Positions 23,761-33,660 of a DNA stretch of 64,000 bases are shown piece by piece. Each line of letters starts with the position of its first letter. The first letter of the stretch is position 1. The stretch comes from Siphonodentalium dalli. Its lineage: Eukaryota; Mollusca; Scaphopoda; Gadilida; Siphonodentaliidae. The stretch lies in the NCBI GenBank assembly GCA_032622095.1, contig CP136061.1:97955345-98019344 (forward strand). Direction: 5' to 3'. The notes beneath the pieces were generated by a model. That model was not told where the DNA came from. It saw only the letters and a program-made list of their open reading frames with translations, and ran no database searches. The position numbers and the translations under genes were made by a program.

Positions 23761-24599
23761 AGTGTAAAACACTGCAAATATGGAACTTAAAGAGCTTTTC
23801 TCTATCTTCTACTGGAAACAACTGTTAAATTTATTAAGACTTTATCAAGTCTTTTCACAGTATATAGTCTACATGTTTAATAGTATAGCACTAGTACTCA
23901 CTAGTATTTCCAGACTTTTTGTGATAAAAATGCGGATAAAAGTGCAGAATTCTAAATTGATGCATTAAGTTGCAGAATTTTAAATTGATGCATTAAGTGC
24001 ATGAGCGGCTTTAGAGTTCTTTGAAGTGCGGTCATGCAAAATAACATAAAAGTTTGTAAAACAAGGTACATGTACATACATGATTATAGCGGTATGAAGT
24101 GTCTGGAGCACCTTTGATGGATAAAAGCGAATGTATACAGGCCTTAAAATTTTGCAAGAATCAAACTATAGCATTTCTACATCAAATCAGCTGCTTTTTA
24201 CCAGACTCAAACGAAGAATCATGATTCTGACTCTCATCACACTAAAATCCCTACAAAATAATCTACTGGTGTGCAGATATTTCATTGAGTGTTTCAAATC
24301 ATTTTAAAGGGACCCAAGGCACTCATAGTGAGTAAATATGCCAAACATATAACATACAACAGTTCGTAAAAACATCACCACTCAGAAAAACATGAATTCC
24401 TGATTCCTATATTAATTATTGAAAGTTTTCCAATAACGAAATTTCTCCTGTTGGAACCATTGCTATGTAAACAAAACTGTTACAGTGATTTGTCAACAAA
24501 CATTGCTACTAGTAATCGCGTAGAAGGTTAAACATATTTTAGTCTATTAAAATATTATTTTCAGAATATTTTTCAATGCTTTGGCCATGCAATGTTTAA
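23761..24599. other. Non-coding interval; part related to 37195-37500
   Basis: No gene is supported. Positions about 24420-24590 share ATGTAAACAAAACTGTTACAGT, TTTGTCAACAAA and TTTCAGAATATTT with two tandem blocks at about 37235-37500 near the right end of the same element, so it is an internal repeat of the 17-kb insertion. Confidence 0.55.
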
Positions 24600-24853
24600 C
24601 CCTTTCATGATGGGAGCTGCGCTGGTACAGCATTAAAGATCATGTACCAGTGAATTCTTGTATATATGCAAGTCTCACATAGGAAGCCTCATATGTATAA
24701 GAGAATGCACTGGATTACAAGGTCAAGGTAAATATTGTTAGGCCATGTATTCTCTTATATATGTGAGGCTCCATTTTGGAGACTCGCAAATATAAGAGAA
24801 TGCATTGGCGCAGGGTTTTAGCAACATTTCAAGAATCTCCAGTCATGGAAGGG
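24600..24853. mobile_element. TTAA-type (piggyBac-like) miniature element, copy 2
   Basis: 254 bases with a perfect TTAA duplication (24596-24599 and 24854-24857) and ends CCCTTTCATGATGGG... and ...CAGTCATGGAAGGG. Inside are GCCTCATATGTATAAGAGAATG and CATTCTCTTATATATGTGAGGC-type inverted segments. Same family as 15118-15355 and the partial copy at 33524. Confidence 0.88.
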
Positions 24854-24857
24854 TTAA

Positions 24858-26355
24858 GTTTTTATTAAACTTTGGCATCTTATTGGACTTATTCAACATT
24901 GGATGGTAATGTCACTGTAACAGTGATGTTATCAGAATTGCTAGCATGCAATGACATTCTTTCATATAAATTAATTAACTCACAGAATATCGAAAGACCA
25001 GATGTGAGTATAATATAAATTTATCACCCCATTTTATAAAGGGATACAAAAAATAAAGATAACGTATGTTATGCTTTAAAGTCAGCATGGACAATTAAAG
25101 GTAAACAATCTGAATTGATGGTCTCCATACCATCAGATTCCAAGAACAACATTTCTTAATCGATTAAATACCAAAACATAATGCTAACTAAGTACTGTCA
25201 ACTCTAGTGTAACATTTTCCAAAACATGTTATATATCAACATTTTGTTCATCGCAACTTGGTATCAATATTAGGTCAGTCGACTCAGTCGGCTCGTTGAA
25301 TATTTGCTAGGCCGGGAAATATTCAAGGCGGTGAAAAATAACAGATTTCAAAAATTTATATTTTGTAACTCAGAACTTTAAAGGGTGTGTTCCTCGTCTC
25401 GAATCAATTATTTTTACCCCCGAAGCCAAAGAAATAGTAATTGAGGAGCGTGAACTCGGATTATCTATCTTTAAATGTGCATGTATGGTACATGTATAAG
25501 CCACTTTAAGCTCATTGTACAGATTACTTGGTGATACAGCAGGTTGACAAAGATAAAGGAACATTAGAATATTTTGATTCTGTTAATGATTTTAAGGCCT
25601 GTATGTGTACATGAATCTGATTATATTGACATACTGCAATAATATGTCACTTAAAAGTTCATATCCTTCAGATAAGCTCAGAAACAAGGCTTGAGACTGT
25701 TCCATGGGTACTGTTGTGCTTTGTGTGGATATTTGAAACTGGTACACCTCCAAATTCTGGTCAATGTAGTATGAAATATATAATTTTTTATGCATACGCT
25801 GGATGCCATAGTGCACATTTTCTGAGACTCGATGAAGCATACAAGTACACGTCTGTTGTAGAATTGAATTCACTAACTTCACTTGCCAAGATTTTCACCA
25901 CAAAAGTCTGATAAAATGTAGAGGTCACTGATCGGTCTCCATCAAGGAAGGAATGCATACATATATGTGTCATTTTTGCCTTTGATGAACACATTGATCG
26001 TCATTTGGTTATAAATTAAAGCCTCCCCTTCGCTGCAGTGTGCACTAGTTACCAGGTAAGCATGGTACTGGATTCAGTGCATACCGACCGTAGGTATACA
26101 TATGGTACATGTGTATAGCCAGGAGACTCAGGACTCACTGTCACACAGCAACAACACACATGTCATCATCATTGTCATGCATGAACGAATACCGATAACA
26201 TCTACAGTACATGTATCCAGTACATGTACACCGAATAACATTTGAAATCCTTCCTCATCCAGTCTTGGACAGAATTAATAATATTGGTATTAAGGTTCAC
26301 CATGCAGTGTCTGCAAGAAGCACTCTGACAGGAAACATGATTCTATGATTGGTTA
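24858..26355. other. Non-coding interval inside the 17-kb element
   Basis: Contains several minus-strand open frames of 64-96 codons (for example 25882-25592), none with a recognisable motif or paired splice signals. TACATGTA motifs are frequent (about 24065, 26185-26235). Confidence 0.4.
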
Positions 26356-26422
26356 TCAGATAATCATATCAGGCCTTGAATGAAATTTTGATGTCTCAAT
26401 CCAGTCAAGCAGCTCCTCCTGT
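26356..26422 (-). CDS. Candidate terminal exon on the minus strand (22 aa)
   Basis: Read on the minus strand, a clean polypyrimidine tract and acceptor (CTGTTTTTTTTCAG) precede an open stretch encoding QEELLDWIETSKFHSRPDMII and a TGA stop at 26358-26356. The first exon base completes an incoming codon (phase-2 intron). The peptide looks protein-like but I do not recognise it. No obvious AATAAA follows closely. It lies inside the 17-kb CACTG element, so if real it would be element-borne or captured. Evidence is splice context and open frame only. Confidence 0.25.
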
Positions 26423-26639
26423 CTGAAAAAAAACAGATTTTAATGCTTGTAATGACATCAGAAAAGAGGAATGACTGATCATATACATATTATTAAGATA
26501 CATCATCCAAATTGATCACCCGGGGGCCGAGTTATAACAGTAAATTATATCCATTCAAATGCTGCATGATGGTCAAAAACAGCTACAAATACATGTACCG
26601 GTATCATATACCGGTGTAACAGATATCTCCCCCTGGATA

Positions 26640-26915
26640 TATCCCCCACTCTGGATACCACCCCCCATGAATGACTAAATTAAAATTTCACTCATTTGAT
26701 ATATGTTACTTGAACAAACAAAAATAAAAAATAAAAAAACAAACTTAAATCTCATAAAACATTTCTTTCTGGCCATTTCAGGGTCAAACGATATTAAATG
26801 AGTGAATTTTCTTTTAGTCATACATGGGGGAAAATGCCCAGGGTGTGCGAGTGAGATATCTGAGGACATTCGCAAATACACTCCCCCATGGAGGAAGATA
26901 TCCAGACAGGAGGGG
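26640..26915. repeat. Inverted-repeat segment
   Basis: CCCCCCATGAATGACTAAA with TTTCACTCATTT near 26665-26700 recurs inverted at 26796-26830 (AAATGAGTGAATTTTC, TTTAGTCATACATGGGGG), with further GATATC/CCCCC-rich flanks. The arms are about 45 bases around a roughly 95-base AT-rich interior. It abuts the hAT-like element. Confidence 0.55.
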
Positions 26916-26932
26916 GTGACGTGTTACACCGG

Positions 26933-27880
26933 CAGAGGCGGACTGGGCCAAGAAACCGGCCCGGGAAATTAATATAATACCGGCCCATCTGTTTGGTCCG
27001 CCTTGGAAAATTCCAACTGCACCCTCCCCCCTTGAATCAGAATCAGACCAAATACATATTTTTGCATAATTCCATTTGCACCCCCCCCCCCCCTTGAATC
27101 AGATGCAGACCAAATACATGTTTTTGCATAATTAATTCCATTTGCACCTCTGGTCTAATATCATATATATTCATAAACCATGGTTCTATATATTCCCGGT
27201 ATGAGACCATTCAGATATTTTTACCTGAAAAATTGCATAAAATCTAACATCTAGCGGTCTAACTCCAGACAAATGCACACGGCTACGGACAAGAGACCAG
27301 GACACACCAGGCTGTTCATGGTTGTTCGGCCCGGGGTGAGAACATTTTGAAAACTATACAAGAAAATCTCGAATCCGATAAACTAGACTGGCATCAACTG
27401 AAGCGTTCCTATTTTCTTGTAAATTTCAATTGGGGGAGGGGTGCGTAAGAATTTTTTTGGATTTACAGCTGGGAGTTACCGTTAAAATCTCGAGATTAAT
27501 GGGGTGTTTACGTGGTGTTATATGATGCCGACAAGTTCATTTCATGTCAAAATTACGATTAGCCAATTCGGCTGGTTAAACAACACATGTGGCGGCCCAC
27601 GTCCGGAATTTTCCCGGTCTCCCGATCGGCCATGCAGTCCGCCTCTGCCCTCATGAATTTATGTGAGAAGAGTACCATCTTATTGGATACACAGCTGGTT
27701 AAACAACACATGTGGCGGCCCACGTCGGTTTCATTTGCGGCCCAAGTGGTGGTTGGGCGGCCCAACCACATATACCCCCCCCCCCCCCAAACCGTAAAAA
27801 AACCCCTCGGATTCTCGCTTGATAGAAAATCACGTGGAATCAGAATTTTCCCGGTCTCCTGATCGGCCAGTCCGCCTCTG
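26933..27880. mobile_element. hAT-like non-autonomous element, copy 1, with 8-bp TSD
   Basis: 948 bases starting CAGAGGCGGACTGGGCC and ending GGCCAGTCCGCCTCTG, flanked by a perfect 8-base duplication TACACCGG (26925-26932 and 27881-27888). Eight-base duplications and CAG...CTG ends are diagnostic of hAT elements. An internal copy of the terminal sequence (GCAGTCCGCCTCTG ending at 27647) shows it is composite, as if one element sat inside another. The interior has C runs and no transposase. Inverted relative to 29453-30610. Confidence 0.9.
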
Positions 27881-27888
27881 TACACCGG

Positions 27889-29452
27889 TACCTGCACCAA
27901 ATATTCCCAAAAACATTCCAGATACATGTATATAGGTACCGGTATGATATCATATTGGTCTTGTAAATATCATATATTTGTAAATGTTTTAAGGCAAGTT
28001 AAACAGCTTGGGGGGGGGGGGAAATTCCGGCATGTATGTCAGGGTGCGTGGGTGGTCAAAGCCACCAACAAGCAATTTTTTCCGCAACTAAAACAAAAAT
28101 TTCCTGCTTGTTTTTTAGTGTTTTGGCAATGAGTTGGGCTTCAAAACCACTTTGAATGAGAGAAATAATGTAATTATAACTGGTAAACTGACTGCAGGCA
28201 GTTATCGTGTTGTATTTTGTTGCAAATCTTGAAATCCAAGATGGCCACTGGCAGCCATGTTTTTTTGGCCGAATGACCTCAAAATGACTCATTCCTATTT
28301 ACATGTCCATGTTAACATCCATGATAAATAGTATGCACAGAAATTCATATACAGCTGAATTTCCCCCCGCAAATCTTTGTTTTAGTGTTAAAAGGGGGGT
28401 GGGTGTAAACAAAATGGTCGGAAAAAACAGCCGAAAACAGGGGGGGGGGTCGGAAAAAATTTCCAGGCACGTATGATGATTTTTATTTTTTCCGGCCTCG
28501 GGGGACCCACCCACCCAATTTCTTCCGTTTCCGGCCTTTTTTTTCAGGCAATTTTGGACACCCACCCTTTTTTTTCCATTTCAGGAAGTTTTTTCCGGTC
28601 AGTTTTGGACACCCACCCCCCCCTAAATTTGAGAAAATGATCAATTGTAACAAAATAGCTGATTATCCTGCATTATCATAATTTATTGCGCGATATTTGA
28701 ATAGAACAGTGCATAATGAGATAACGATACTATTTGAATTTATCATATAAGTGTCATTAAAAAATGCCATACATGCCTGAAATTTGTTTCCGACCCCCCC
28801 CCCCGGGGGGGGGGGGGGGGCAATGTGTCAATACAACATTTGATTTTATCATCTTTACTTGAATAGGTGAGTTCACAAATACTCATGCATATACTAGTAA
28901 ACACAATTATACATAATCATTGGGGAATTGAACAAATTATACTGTATAATTATGTATACTAGAAGATAGCAGCACAAACTAGTACTTCTGCATGTCAAAT
29001 ATCACACATACCAGTATATACCACTTATACTGCGGATTGACTTCTTTAAAAATATTGGCCGTCATATCAGGGGGGGATTTCCGGGCACGTATGCCGGGGT
29101 GGATGAACTTGATGGGACCAACAAACATTTTTTTCCGCAACTAAAATGTTTTTTTCCTGCAAGTCGTATGACTGTTTGGCTTAAAACTCATTACAATAAG
29201 AGAAATACCGGTATTTATAAAACAGAAATGACAAATTTCATGATGATCAGACAAACAGTATAGCTTGTAGCTCATGCTAATGGATTGAATTTTGAATTCC
29301 AAGATGGCCACCGGCTGGTGACCGGCAGCCATGTTTTTTTGCTGAATGACCCCAAAATGAGTCGTTCCTATTTACTTGTCAATGTTAACATCCATGACAA
29401 ATAGTATTCACAGAAATTCATATACAGCTGTTTACAGTGAATCTCCCACACC
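27889..29452. other. Spacer between the two hAT-like copies, with direct repeats and G/C runs
   Basis: Two directly repeated blocks, about 28068-28368 and 29120-29433, share TTTTTTCCGCAACTAAAA, CCAAGATGGCCAC, GGCAGCCATGTTTTTTT and CAGAAATTCATATACAGCTG. Between them are G- and C-rich tracts with TTTTTTCCGG motifs (28380-28625) and a C11G16 run (28794-28820). No gene is supported. Confidence 0.6.
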
Positions 29453-29867
29453 CAGAGGTGGACTGGCCGATCGGGAAATTTCCCGATGGGCCGGAGGCCG
29501 GAAAAATTCTGATTCCACGTGATTTTCTGTCAAGCGAGAATACGAGGGGTTTTTTATACGGTTGGGGGGGGGGGGGTATATGTGGTTGGGCGGCCCCAAC
29601 CACAACTTGGGCCGCAAATGAAACTGACGGGGGCCGCCACATGTGTTGTTTAACCTGCCGTGTATCCAATAAGATGGCACTCTTCTAAGAATATATTGAT
29701 TCGGAAATTATTGCACATGTCAAATGTTTTACTTCGGATAATGTGTACTGCCAATATATATATATATAAATATATATCACCCGAGAAGCGGAAAACCGGC
29801 GAGGAAAGACAGAAGTTACCTAAATTGGGAAGTTGGCAGGTTCCCCATGTGAGCATAATGTGACGAT

Positions 29868-29913
<46 letters not shown>

Positions 29914-30610
29914 AGGCGGACTGGCCGATCGGGAGACCGGGAAAACTCCAGACGTGGGCCGCCACATGTGTTGTTTAACCAGCCGAATTGGCTAATCGTA
30001 AGTTTGTCATTAAATGAACTTGTCAGCATCATATAACACCACGTAAAGACCCCGTTAATCTCGAGATTCCAGCTGTAAATCCCAAAAAAATCTCACAGAC
30101 TCACACCCCTCCCGGACCCTCCCCCAATTGAAATTTACAACAAAATAGGAACGCTTCAGTTGATGCCAGTCTATATAGAGATGCTAGGATTTGCGAGCTT
30201 CTTGTATAGTTTTCAAAATTTTCTCACCCCGGGCCGAACAACAATGAACAGCCCGGTGTGTCCTGATCTCTTGTCTGTAGCTGTGTGAGTGTGTGCATTT
30301 GTCTGGAGTTAGACCGCTAGATGTTAGAATTTATGCAATTTTCCAGGTAAAAATATCTGAATGGTCTCATATCGGGAATATATAGAACCATGGTTTGTGA
30401 ATATATAAGATATATTAGGCCAGAGGTGCAAATGGAATTATGCAAAAACATGTATTTGGTCTGATTCTGATTCAAGTGTGGGGGGGGGGGGGGGGGGTGG
30501 GGGGGGGGTGCAGTTGGAATTTCCCAAGGTGGACTGTGGACACCCCCCGAACAGATGGGCCGGTATTATATTAATTTCCCGGGCCGTTTTTTTGGCCCAG
30601 TCCGCCTCTG
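29453..30610. mobile_element. hAT-like non-autonomous element, copy 2 (inverted), with 8-bp TSD
   Basis: 1,158 bases from CAGAGGTGGACTGGCC to CAGTCCGCCTCTG, flanked by a perfect 8-base duplication CCCACACC (29445-29452 and 30611-30618). It is the inverted, related copy of 26933-27880. It carries an internal terminal-like CAGAGGCGGACTGGCC at 29911 and a roughly 230-base insertion containing an uninterrupted run of 43 G (29868-29910). No coding potential. Confidence 0.9.
29868..29910 (+). repeat. Uninterrupted 43-base G run
   Basis: All 43 positions are G, directly before an internal hAT-like end. It is a strong candidate for quadruplex formation and for sequencing-length error. Other runs occur at about 3691, 27076, 27774, 28011, 28794-28820, 29564, 30481, 33269, 43325 and 47950. 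Confidence 0.9.
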
Positions 30611-30618
30611 CCCACACC

Positions 30619-31223
30619 CCCCCCGCAAATCTGTTTTATTGTTAGAATGGTGGGGGTGGAAACCGGTGGATGTTTGGACGCGGGGGGTGGGTCCCAACAA
30701 GGGTCGAACGAAAAAAATCAGCATACATGCCTGAACATATTTTCCGACCCCCTGATCATATGGCCATTTTCGTCTATTTTTCCAACTATACTTTCTATAA
30801 GCAATGGGAATGCTTGATAGAAAATTTGTAAATAGTATATACAAGTAGGGGGTTAAATGTAGCACACCATGAACTTTGAAGTTGCCGACACTGTTTCTGG
30901 TGTCAATTTTTAAACTCCACCCATCGCCTGTTGTCAGGCCGCATTCATTGGCATTACACAAACAGGCATGGAAATAAAAGATAGTGATTCGTCTTATACA
31001 TGCATATATAAGTTAATTTAACGATATCCGTGTGGTTGTATTAATTTTCAACTTTTGGTGTGATATCTTTTGGTGTATCATAACTACACGGTACTGTAGT
31101 TCCATAACAATGACCGTGGCTAATGAATCTGGCATTTCTGTAATAAGAAGAAAATATGCTGCATATACATGTATGTGATATGGATACATGTATTTTTATA
31201 ATTTGCAAACATATTTATAAACA
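30619..31223. other. Non-coding interval inside the 17-kb element
   Basis: G-rich start with the recurring GGGGTGGGTCCC ... TTTTCCGACCCCC pattern, then ordinary sequence. A minus-strand open frame (30961-30770) looks somewhat protein-like but has no recognisable domain and was not called. Confidence 0.4.
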
Positions 31224-32025
31224 AAGTGTAAAGTTCATTCAACCAACAATGTGAGCGTCCTCAGCAATTCAGATGACCATGGTTCAATCGTAAGTGGGGG
31301 AATCGGGCCTGACAAAATCATGGATAGTTTGTTGACACGATTACGATGTCATCACACATGAGTATATTGTCGGCGACTCGGCGGTTAACCATGTGATTAA
31401 CTACCCTATGTTTTTTTATTTACTTTGTACAATTTTTAAGTACACACACAGTTCTGATTCAGTCACAAGTGGAGGTAGCCAAGGATACGCCACAATTTTG
31501 CATCTAAAATGCTTGATACTACTTTTTATCACTCATGACAATGCCCGACCATGCGCAGTACAACTATCACCGTATCGGTTACTACCCACAACAAAATCTT
31601 TCCACTTACGATTGAATCGTGATCATCAGAACATTCACTTAGTGAAAGTTCAGATGACCACGATTCAATCGTAAACTTGTCGAAACTTTTCCATCATAGG
31701 AAATAACTGATAATTGGACTGCGCACGCTCACATCGAAATCGTAGGTCAAAAATAATATCAAGCACTGTTTGATTTTACTATTTTTAGATGCCAAATTAA
31801 GGCGTATCCTTGGTTTATACCGGTACCTCCACTTGTGACGAAAGATTCGCAGTGGTGTGTGCATAAAAATTGTAGCTGAAAATGACCGGTGTAGTCAATC
31901 ACATGCTTTAGGATGTTCAACCTACGGTATAATCATGTACGACGCCGCATTGCAATTTTGTGAACAAACCATCCTGATCTTGTCGGGCCTGATTCCTCTA
32001 CTTACAAATTAATCGTGGTCGTCTG
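31224..32025. repeat. Nested foldback element
   Basis: Outer arms (about 31255-31345 and 31950-32022, sharing GAATCGGGCCTGACAA-type sequence) enclose middle arms (31470-31530 and 31765-31840, AAGTGGAGGTA...CAAGGATACGCC). They also enclose a central palindrome (31600-31677, ACGATTGAATCGTG ... CACGATTCAATCGT). The motif CAGATGACCACGATTCAATCG occurs in several variants in both orientations. No target duplication was established. Confidence 0.7.
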
Positions 32026-32942
32026 AACGTACACTACATGTACATGAGGCCACCACCCCCCATGGAATACGAAATACCACTTAACACAGAGGGTGGAATA
32101 CAGAATACCAGTTAACAGCCATATCATAGTGGAATACATAAAAATATATGAAAACTTCATTTTTTGGAAGGTCGGCGTACGAATACGGAATACCGGTATA
32201 TTTGGAATACCGAATACCTCCTAACAGAGGGGCCGGAATACGGCGTACCGTACCTCATAACAGGGCATGGAATACGGCGTACGAAAAGGGGGGTGGGGGG
32301 CCTCTTACAGGTAATGATGAATTGGCCACACAATAACTAGAATGAATAATTGAATGAGCATTTTATTTTTAATATTATCAGGTTCACATTTGTTCAAAAT
32401 TATTCTATGAAGAAGTACCTTTCTATACAATCGCCTTTTAAGTTATATTTTCAATAATTGTGACCTTTTTGTTTTCCAACTATTGTCATACAAATCTCGA
32501 CCGATAATACACATCAATTATGCATAGCTTTATGCCAGAATTGATTTTTGCAGAGTAAAATTTACCACTCAAGCCAGTTACGGAATACTTTTCTTTTATT
32601 TACTATAGAAATTAAGCACAAAATATAATTTAATAAAAACCGATTTTGCCAAGTTTCCCAGTTTTGCGAATATTGTGGATGGGTACATTAATATACGAAT
32701 GATCAATTCCATATAATCATAGTCCATCAGATGTTACTATTTTAACATGACAAATCATAACAAATGACAAGCAGATTGAACGTATCCTAAAATTTCGACC
32801 ATATTTCACCGACAGTAAAATTCACCATCATTTCATTTGAAAAATATGAATAAATCACGCACGTGTAATCGTATTTCAATTAAGTATATCACTCGTAACA
32901 ACATTTTTGTGAAGAGAAAACACTTTACAACAGTTTACTTAC
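32026..32942. other. Non-coding interval with degenerate GGAATAC repeats
   Basis: 32060-32290 contains about ten variants of GGAATAC(C/G)G and AATACCA, a degenerate short repeat. The rest is AT-rich without supported genes. Confidence 0.45.
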
Positions 32943-32978
32943 CTGAAAAATCAGATCAAATGGAGTATATCTCTTCAT
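32943..32978 (-). CDS. Candidate first coding exon on the minus strand (MKRYTPFDLIFQ)
   Basis: On the minus strand an ATG in good context (GGAAATGA) opens 12 codons that run exactly into CAG|GTAAGT, a near-ideal donor, ending in phase 0. A separate plus-strand ATG in strong context (CCAAAATGG, 33009) opens MADERTAPANS 30 bases away, so the region could be a small divergent promoter. The partner exons are unknown; the terminal-type exon at 26422-26356 is on the same strand but requires an incoming phase-2 intron. Low confidence. Confidence 0.25.
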
Positions 32979-33309
32979 TTCCGACCTCGAAACTTTTTTG
33001 TTGCCAAAATGGCTGACGAAAGAACAGCGCCAGCGAACAGCGGACACACCAAACGTTGTAATCCGAGTCCGACTTCAGTAAAAGGTGTATAGTTGTGATT
33101 ATCAATTTCGTCCATCATAGAAATCTGGTATATTTTATAATAGAGACATGTTCTGCACACAGATCTATACAATTTGCATGTTCATAAAAGGTATCTCGGG
33201 ATTACTCAGATGGTGGGCCAATATAGACTTGAGTGATGTGTTTTGACCTGTGCCATTTAAATTTAATTGGGGGGGGGGGGGGGTGGGGTGGTCAATGCGT
33301 ATTATTTTT

Positions 33310-33469
33310 CATTTGCGTTTAAGCGCAAATGATTTACGCTTCTAGGCATAAACATTTGCAGTTAAGCCTATAGATAGAGGTTATTTGAACTTAAGCGCAA
33401 ATATGTGTGCTTAAGCGCAAATATGTGTGCTTAAGCGCAAATATGTGTGCTTAAATGCAAATATTTTCG
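33310..33469. repeat. 20-bp minisatellite and related palindrome
   Basis: Four consecutive 20-base units of CTTAAGCGCAAATATGTGTG at 33390-33469 (first three exact, fourth diverged). Just upstream lies the related palindrome CATTTGCG...CGCAAATG (33310-33331). A G run precedes them. Confidence 0.9.
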
Positions 33470-33523
33470 CTCAAACTTAAATAAATAATAAATGTTAAAA
33501 GGGCCTCCCCCATATATATATAT

Positions 33524-33660
33524 GACCATGGCGGGAATTCGCTGGTGCAGCATTAAAGTCTTAACATACCATGTGCTAGAGCATTCTCTTATATGTGTGA
33601 GTCATCCATATGGAGCCTCGCATCATATATAAAAGAATGCACTGGCTTACAAGGCTTGCC
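33524..33660. mobile_element. Partial piggyBac-like miniature element, copy 3
   Basis: Matches the first half of the element at 24600: CATGGCGGGAATTCGCTGG, CAGCATTAAAG, CATTCTCTTATATGTGTGAG, GAATGCACTGGCTTACAAGG. The right half is absent; the ~380-bp satellite array begins where it stops. Confidence 0.65.

Noticed and set aside
29418-30036. Proline- or glycine-run open frames
   Set aside because: They are translations of homopolymeric G/C runs in hAT-like elements.
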